In this document: positions 6,010 to 10,958 of the stretch, piece after piece
How the letters are laid out: each line of letters starts with the position of its first letter
Position numbering within the stretch: position 1 is the stretch's first letter
DNA from: an uncultured Lachnospiraceae bacterium
GTDB taxonomy: Bacteria > Bacillota > Clostridia > Lachnospirales > Lachnospiraceae
NCBI GenBank assembly: GCA_947589175.1
Contig: CANPZR010000061.1
Coordinates: 1 to 10,958, forward strand
Length of the DNA stretch: 10,958 nucleotides
Reading direction: 5' to 3'
Program-made: the position numbers and the translations under genes
The notes under the pieces: model-generated
What the model saw: only the letters and a program-made list of their open reading frames with translations
Told to the model about the DNA's origin: nothing
The model's database searches: none

Positions 6010-7260
6010 ATGATTCAATTAAAGAGACCGCCCATGGGGTGGAACAGCTATGATTACTATGACACGGCCGTGACGGAGGAGCAGGTGAAGGCCAACGCGG
6101 ACTACATGGCGAAGTATCTGAAGGATTTCGGCTGGGAGTATGTGGTGGTGGATATTGAGTGGTATGCCCACGACGCCGGGAGCCAGCGGGATGTGTATCA
6201 GTACATACCGTTCTGGAAGGTGGAGATGGACGAGTATTCCAGGCTTCTCCCGTGCCCGGACCGGTTCCCGTCGGCGGCAGGGGGGAAGGGATTTAAGCCC
6301 CTGGCGGATTATGTGCACGATCTGGGACTGAAATTCGGCATTCACATCATGCGGGGGATTCCCAGGGAGGCGGCGCACAACCACGGAAAGCTCCTGGGGA
6401 CGGACCGCACGGCCAACGAGATCGCCGATCCCTACGGCATCTGCCCGTGGAACCCGGATATGTATGGCGTGATTCCCGGCCGGGAGGGAGCCCAGGAATA
6501 TTATGATTCCCTGATGCAGCTGTACGCGGAGTGGGGCGTGAACTTTATCAAGTGCGACGATATATGCCGCCTGGACGCCTCTACGGCCAAGGAGGAGATT
6601 GCCATGATTCACGAGGCCATCGGAAAGACCGGCCGGGAGATCGTGCTGAGCCTGTCGCCGGGACCGGCGCTTGTGGAGCTGGCGGATTATTATTATGAAA
6701 ATGCCGAGATGTGGCGTATTACGGATGATTTCTGGGATAGCTGGAAGGCGCTCCGGGATATGTTCGACCGCTGCCGGAACTGGCAGGAGCATGTGAGAGA
6801 CGGGGGCTTTCCGGACTGCGACATGTTGCCGCTGGGCTGGGTCGGCAAGGGCTTTGCCGACGAGCGTGTGACTGGCTTTACGAAGGACGAGCAGCGCACG
6901 ATGATGACGCTCTGGTGCCTGTTCCGCTCGCCGCTGATGTTAGGCGCGGAGCTGACGAAGCTGGACGCTTGGACGATGGGGCTTTTGACCAATCAAAGGG
7001 TGCTGTCCCTTCTGGACAATTCCATGGACGCCAGAGAGAACAGCCGGGACGACGACGTGATTACCTGGACGGCCTCGGACAAGGAGGACGAGTCGGCGTA
7101 TCTCGCCATTTTCAATATCTCGGAGGAGACGATTGAGGTGATGCCGGAGGATTACGGCTTGTTCGGTGAGGCGGAGGATCTCTGGAGCGGCGCGAGGGTG
7201 ACGGGCAAGACGTTCCTCAAGATTCCCTCCCACGGCTGCGTCCTGTTGAAATCCATGTAA
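6010..7260 (+). CDS. GH27-family glycoside hydrolase (alpha-galactosidase-like)
   Basis: A 416-residue retaining glycosidase without a signal peptide, so it probably acts in the cytoplasm on imported oligosaccharides. The N-terminal PPMGWNSYDYY is the family hallmark. Residues 1 to about 320 form the (beta/alpha)8 barrel and about 325-416 a beta-sandwich. By family alignment the nucleophile is Asp183 (NFIKCDDICR) and the acid/base is Asp240 (WRITDDFWDSW). The substrate-binding motif DDCW of classical alpha-galactosidases is replaced by VVDIEWYAHDAG, and the CEW motif by LSPGPA. The substrate could therefore be alpha-galactose, N-acetylgalactosamine or beta-L-arabinopyranose. ATG 6010 is chosen because GGAGG at 5992-5996 is only one base from ATG 5998 and GAGGGA lies just before 6010, but 5998 remains possible. 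It follows the Rrf2 gene closely and may share its transcript. No sugar transporter is adjacent. Confidence 0.88.
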   Translation: MIQLKRPPMGWNSYDYYDTAVTEEQVKANADYMAKYLKDFGWEYVVVDIEWYAHDAGSQRDVYQYIPFWKVEMDEYSRLLPCPDRFPSAAGGKGFKPLADYVHDLGLKFGIHIMRGIPREAAHNHGKLLGTDRTANEIADPYGICPWNPDMYGVIPGREGAQEYYDSLMQLYAEWGVNFIKCDDICRLDASTAKEEIAMIHEAIGKTGREIVLSLSPGPALVELADYYYENAEMWRITDDFWDSWKALRDMFDRCRNWQEHVRDGGFPDCDMLPLGWVGKGFADERVTGFTKDEQRTMMTLWCLFRSPLMLGAELTKLDAWTMGLLTNQRVLSLLDNSMDARENSRDDDVITWTASDKEDESAYLAIFNISEETIEVMPEDYGLFGEAEDLWSGARVTGKTFLKIPSHGCVLLKSM

Positions 7261-7265
7261 TTAAT

Positions 7266-7299
7266 GTGAGAAGAACTGAAAGTTCTTTGGATCGCTCAC
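7266..7299. repeat. Nested inverted repeat after the GH27 gene
   Basis: AAGAACT (7271-7277) pairs with AGTTCTT (7281-7287) around GAA. Outside it GTGAG (7266-7270) pairs with CTCAC (7295-7299), with seven unpaired bases on the 3' side. No T-run follows, so this is not a standard terminator. It starts five bases after the GH27 stop and is the first of three successive structures. Confidence 0.5.
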
Positions 7300-7312
7300 A
7301 AATAGCATTGAT

Positions 7313-7351
7313 GTACAGAGCAAAAACAGTTACGTTGATTTTTGCTTGTAC
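7313..7351. repeat. Thirteen-pair inverted repeat between GH27 and CotH genes
   Basis: The arms GTACA(G)AGCAAAAA (7313-7326) and TTTTTGCTTGTAC (7339-7351) pair over 13 bases with one bulged G around a 12-base loop. The five T lie inside the arm, so it could act as a weak terminator in either direction, or as an operator or RNA element. Its position before a gene with no clear promoter makes a regulatory role possible. Confidence 0.6.
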
Positions 7352-7372
7352 TTTCGTCGTGGCGCGACGGAA
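7352..7372. repeat. Short hairpin just before the CotH gene
   Basis: TTTCGTCG (7352-7359) and CGACGGAA (7365-7372) form eight pairs (one G-U) around TGGCG. It abuts the 13-pair inverted repeat and ends 20 bases before the GTG start, close to the ribosome binding site. It could stack on its neighbour and affect translation. Confidence 0.5.
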
Positions 7373-7392
7373 TAGAAAGATAGGTGATTCAT

Positions 7393-9612
7393 GTGATCAT
7401 AAGAAAAAAACAATTCCGTTCCCGGCTTATGGCGGCGGGAATGAGGGCGCTTTGCGGCGTGCTCTGCGCCATTTTCTGCGGCGCGCTCTGCATTGGGCCG
7501 GCGGAGCCGCCTGTGGCGCGGGCCCACGGGACGACGGACGCCGTCATAGAGAAGAGCGACTTGACCGACACGCCGCCGACGGACTACAAGATCAATCCGG
7601 CGACGCAGGGAGACGCGAAGGACAAAAAATATAACGACTATTTTTTGAAAGAGGATCTTCAGACGATTTCCATACAGATCGATGAGAACAATCTGAACTA
7701 CCTGTTTCAGAACGCGGCGGACAAGCCCACGGTCATGGCGGAATCGGTGAAGGTGGGCGACCAGGAATTCGGCTATGTGGGGCTTAGGACCAAGGGAAAT
7801 TATACCCTGAGCCACACGGTGACGGATTACGCGGAGAGCGATCGGTTTTCCTTCGCCCTCAATTTTGGGAAATATATCACGGAGGAGAAGTACGGCGAGG
7901 AGCAGACATTTTTCGGCTGCGACAAGATCAGCCTGAACAATTTCTTTTTTGACAATTCCATGATGAAGGAATACTGTTCTATGAAGCTAATGACGGAGAT
8001 GGGCCTGCCGGCTCCCCAGTACGGGCTGGCGAAGGTCTACATCAACGACCGGTATTACGGCGTGTATTTTATGGTGGAGTCCATGGAGCGCTCCATCATC
8101 AAGCAGTACAAAAACGCCAAGGGGAGCGACGTCAGCAAGTATCTGACCAAGCCTGAGGACACCACTCTTAAGTACGACGACGCCATGGACAAATATCTCA
8201 CGGAGGACGGTTCCTTTGATTTGAGCTCCGTGCTGAAACGGGACGCGGACGGCACATATACCGCCACCGGGCTTCTGGCTAAGCAGGGGGATTTGTGGGA
8301 GTATGACGAGGACACGTTACAGGATGTGGCGGAGCTTCTCCCCGACGTCCTTTCCTGGCAGAAAAAGCTGACGGGGCTCAGCGAGGGAAAGGATTTTTCC
8401 GGCGGCGACATAGACGTCAACAGCGAGGCGTACCTGGAGCTTCTGGAGCAGATCATGGATGTAGACGAGGTGGTTCGGTATTTCGCGGCCAGCAGCTTTC
8501 TGGTGCAGATGGACAATATGTTCGTGGAACAGCACAATTTCGGGCTGTATATCGACGGGGACGGGAAATGCATGATCGTGCCCTGGGACTACGACCTGAG
8601 CTTTGGGTGCTATTTTCCCAGCACGGCGGAGGCCACCGCGAATTTCAATCTGGATACCATGTACAAGACGGACGGCGCGGGTTTTGCCATCGGGCTGAAC
8701 AATGAATACGCCGCGGGGTACGAGGACTATCCCCTTTTCCACGTGATTTTTCAGAACAAGAAGCTGATGGAGAAATACCACCAGTACATGAAGGACTGCG
8801 CGAAGGTGGCGGCCCTGGGCGGAGAGATCTATTCGGGAAAGACATTCCCGCCGGGATTTTTCCACGCCAGCATAGCGGGCATACAGGAGAAGTTGATCGA
8901 GGCGGCCTCTGAAAAACTGGCGGACAACGTGTACTATGTGAATCACCAGCAGCAGCCCCTGGGAGTCCGGGCGGCGCTGCCGAATCTGTCCAAGATCGTC
9001 GCCATGCGCTCTGTCGGGGTGCTGCTGCAGACGGAGGGAGCGGACGCTCTCGTGACGGGACAGGGATGTCTTCTGGAGACGCTGGGGAACGCCATGCCGG
9101 GACCGGTGACGGCGCAGGGGAAGCTCGCCGCTGTGGACGCGGCCACCGGCATTTTTACAATAGGAAACTACGGGAGCACCTGGTCGAACCGCGCGCCGGA
9201 GCTTATGGTCAGCGCGCCGGGCGAAGGGGACGCCGATTACAAGATGGCCGAGGAGGCGCTGGGATCGGAGGGAAATCTGACCGTGTACGAGATATCGGAC
9301 AAGGCCAAATCCACCGATGGATATACCCTGTACATCCCCTTTGAATCGGCCGAGGAGGCGGCGAAAATCTCCGTATTCCGCTGCGATTCAGGCGGCCTGG
9401 AAAAGCGGGAGGCGCAGACGGAGGATAATTTCGTGGTTCTGCGGGAAGATGCGCTGGGGTGCTTTGCCTTCATAGACAATCCCGACGCCGAGGCGTCAGC
9501 GGTCAGCCGGCCCGGTGCGTTCTACGGCCTGTGGATTCTGGCCGGGGCAATCGCGGTAATCGCGGTCCTGTGCATTTTTATCAAAAAAAGAAAATCTTTG
9601 AAAAAGTCATAG
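7393..9612 (+). CDS. CotH-family protein, secreted and membrane-anchored
   Basis: A protein of about 739 residues exported and held on the outer face of the membrane. A basic N-terminus (RKKQFRSR) and hydrophobic stretch (ALCGVLCAIFCGALCIG) form a signal peptide, probably cut after VARA. The CotH domain follows, with GLRTKGNYTLS, then LNNFFFDNSMMKEY, then HNFGLYIDGDG and PWDYDLSFG (residues 397-405, the metal and catalytic aspartates). The C-terminus has one membrane segment (about 712-730) and a KKRKSLKKS tail, placing the bulk outside. B. subtilis CotH phosphorylates spore coat proteins; anchored clostridial relatives are largely uncharacterised, so kinase activity is inferred. GTG 7393 is chosen because AGGTGA lies five bases upstream; GTG 7384 is the alternative. 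The region between CotH domain and anchor is not recognised. tex starts 39 bases later with no clear terminator between. Confidence 0.85.
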   Translation: MIIRKKQFRSRLMAAGMRALCGVLCAIFCGALCIGPAEPPVARAHGTTDAVIEKSDLTDTPPTDYKINPATQGDAKDKKYNDYFLKEDLQTISIQIDENNLNYLFQNAADKPTVMAESVKVGDQEFGYVGLRTKGNYTLSHTVTDYAESDRFSFALNFGKYITEEKYGEEQTFFGCDKISLNNFFFDNSMMKEYCSMKLMTEMGLPAPQYGLAKVYINDRYYGVYFMVESMERSIIKQYKNAKGSDVSKYLTKPEDTTLKYDDAMDKYLTEDGSFDLSSVLKRDADGTYTATGLLAKQGDLWEYDEDTLQDVAELLPDVLSWQKKLTGLSEGKDFSGGDIDVNSEAYLELLEQIMDVDEVVRYFAASSFLVQMDNMFVEQHNFGLYIDGDGKCMIVPWDYDLSFGCYFPSTAEATANFNLDTMYKTDGAGFAIGLNNEYAAGYEDYPLFHVIFQNKKLMEKYHQYMKDCAKVAALGGEIYSGKTFPPGFFHASIAGIQEKLIEAASEKLADNVYYVNHQQQPLGVRAALPNLSKIVAMRSVGVLLQTEGADALVTGQGCLLETLGNAMPGPVTAQGKLAAVDAATGIFTIGNYGSTWSNRAPELMVSAPGEGDADYKMAEEALGSEGNLTVYEISDKAKSTDGYTLYIPFESAEEAAKISVFRCDSGGLEKREAQTEDNFVVLREDALGCFAFIDNPDAEASAVSRPGAFYGLWILAGAIAVIAVLCIFIKKRKSLKKS

Positions 9613-9651
9613 CGGGGACGATCAACGTTTTCCTGCGGAAATGAGGAAATT

Positions 9652-10958
9652 ATGGATATTACGAAACAGATTGCGGAAGAATTGCAGATCAAGCCGTGGC
9701 AGGTGGAGGCGGTCGTCAAGCTGATCGACGAGGGCTGCACCATACCCTTTATAGCGAGATACCGAAAGGAGCAGCACGGCACGCTGAACGACGAGCAGCT
9801 GCGGAATCTGGACGAGCGGCTGACCTACCTGCGGAATCTGGAGGACCGCAAGGCCACCGTCTTAGCAAGCATTGAGGAGCAGGGCAAGCTGACGGAGGAG
9901 CTGAAAGAGCAGATTCTGGCGGCTAAGACGCAGGTGGTGTTAGAGGATCTGTACCGGCCCTACCGCCCCAAGCGGCGCACGAGGGCGACCATCGCCAGGG
10001 AAAAGGGTCTGGAGGGACTGGCCAATATCCTTCTTTTGCAGATGACCGGACAGCCTCTTGAAAAGGAGGCGGAGGCCTTTATCAGCGAGGAAAAGGGCGT
10101 GGCTACGGCGGAGGAGGCCATTCAGGGAGCCATGGACATTCTGGCGGAGTCGGTGGCCGACGAGGCGGACGTCCGCATTGCCATACGCAGGACGACTACG
10201 GAGCAGGGCGTACTCCGCTCCGTCGCCAAGGATCCGGAGGAAAAGACGGTCTATGAAAATTACTATGACTTTGAGAGCCGCGTCTCCAAGCTGTCGGGCT
10301 ATCAGGTGCTGGCAATCAACCGGGGTGAAAAGGAAAAGGTCCTGACGGTAAAAATCGAGGCGCCGGAGGAGGATCTGCTCCGCTATCTGGGGAAAAAATT
10401 TATCACGCGGGACAATCCGAACACCACCGGATACATGACCCAGATGCTGGAGGACAGCTACAAGAGGCTGATCGCGCCCGCCATTGAGAGGGAGATCCGG
10501 AACGAGCTGACCGAGCGGGCGGAGGACGGCGCGATCCGGGTATTCGGAAAGAACCTGGAGCAGCTTCTGATGCAGCCGCCGATTACGGGGAAGGTGGTTC
10601 TGGGCTGGGATCCGGCGTTCCGCACCGGCTGCAAGCTGGCCGTGGTGGACGAGACGGGGAAGGTGCTGGACACGATTGTGGTATATCCCACCGAGCCCCA
10701 GAAAAAGGTGGCTGAGACAAAGAAAATCGTGAAATCCATGATTGAAAAATATAACATAAGCCTTATTTCCGTGGGAAACGGCACGGCTTCCCGGGAGTCG
10801 GAGCTGGTGATTGCGGACATGCTGAAGGAGCTGGGAAAGCCGGTGCAGTACATCATTACCAATGAGGCGGGCGCCTCCGTGTACTCGGCCAGCAAGCTGG
10901 CCACCGAGGAGTTTCCGCAGTTTGACGTGGGGCAGAGAAGCGCCGTCTCCATTGCCAG
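9652..10958 (+). CDS. tex: Tex, S1 RNA-binding transcription accessory protein (5' part; runs off the window)
   Basis: The first 435 residues of a cytoplasmic nucleic-acid-binding protein, normally 700-800 residues, that affects transcription and RNA handling. The N-terminal helical region carries IPFIARYRKEQHG and LEDLYRPYRPKRRTRATIA, both characteristic of Tex. The YqgF/RuvC-like domain starts near 313 with LGWDPAFRTGCKLAVVDETG and continues with SVGNGTASRESE (373-384) and TNEAGASVYSASKLA (403-417). The helix-hairpin-helix and S1 domains lie beyond the window. The start ATG has GAGGA four bases upstream. The frame is open to the last base, with no stop or frameshift. It may share a transcript with the CotH gene; Tex is a housekeeping protein and no functional link is implied. 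Confidence 0.95.
   Translation, partial: MDITKQIAEELQIKPWQVEAVVKLIDEGCTIPFIARYRKEQHGTLNDEQLRNLDERLTYLRNLEDRKATVLASIEEQGKLTEELKEQILAAKTQVVLEDLYRPYRPKRRTRATIAREKGLEGLANILLLQMTGQPLEKEAEAFISEEKGVATAEEAIQGAMDILAESVADEADVRIAIRRTTTEQGVLRSVAKDPEEKTVYENYYDFESRVSKLSGYQVLAINRGEKEKVLTVKIEAPEEDLLRYLGKKFITRDNPNTTGYMTQMLEDSYKRLIAPAIEREIRNELTERAEDGAIRVFGKNLEQLLMQPPITGKVVLGWDPAFRTGCKLAVVDETGKVLDTIVVYPTEPQKKVAETKKIVKSMIEKYNISLISVGNGTASRESELVIADMLKELGKPVQYIITNEAGASVYSASKLATEEFPQFDVGQRSAVSIA

Noticed and set aside
7266..7372. c-di-GMP (GEMM) riboswitch before the CotH gene
   Set aside because: The stems do not carry the conserved GEMM core sequence or its two-helix arrangement.
10606..10640. GWDPAFRTG in Tex as a damaged DPG motif
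   Set aside because: Ala after DP seems a common variant in Firmicute Tex proteins; the rest of the domain is intact.

Overview
The window reads as a chromosomal segment of a gut-type Clostridia, most likely Lachnospiraceae or a close relative. Grounds: G+C-rich codons, strong AGGAGG-type ribosome binding sites, a class B sortase, a multi-PAS cytoplasmic sensor protein, a membrane-anchored CotH protein, an ammonium channel with a fused PII domain, and a Firmicute-style Tex. This is inferred from gene content; no 16S or other marker is present. All seven genes lie on the + strand and fill most of the window.

Layout. Bases 1-467 hold the 3' end of a class B sortase. Sixteen bases later comes a 914-residue protein (484-3228) built like a hybrid histidine kinase: PAS repeats, HisKA-like, HATPase-like, receiver. 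Its phosphorylatable His, the ATP-binding glycine boxes and the receiver Asp/Lys residues are all replaced. The gap at 3229-3474 is dense with signals: TTTTGTC repeats and a dyad, a perfect-consensus promoter, a small hexaloop hairpin, and an intrinsic terminator overlapping that hairpin. All sit ahead of an ammonium channel with a C-terminal PII (GlnK-like) domain (3475-5262). The gap at 5263-5523 holds a strong, probably bidirectional terminator and a 39-base direct repeat that copies its right arm. It also holds a likely promoter for an Rrf2-family regulator with three cysteines (5524-5958). A cytoplasmic GH27 glycosidase (6010-7260) follows closely. The next gap, about 130 bases, contains three consecutive inverted repeats and then a secreted, membrane-anchored CotH-family protein (7393-9612). 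The last gene is the 5' part of tex (9652 to the window end). It is open to the window edge and easy to miss.

How they fit together. The sortase and degenerate kinase look co-transcribed. The ammonium gene is its own unit, and its leader suggests control both at initiation (repeats upstream of -35) and after initiation (a hairpin exclusive with a terminator). That leader resembles half of an ANTAR-protein target, a class known to control nitrogen genes in Clostridia. The Rrf2 regulator and GH27 enzyme may be one operon. CotH and tex are 39 bases apart with no convincing terminator between them. The best candidates for something new are the fully degenerate hybrid kinase and the leader of the Amt-PII gene. 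No CRISPR array, tRNA, rRNA, insertion sequence or phage gene was seen.
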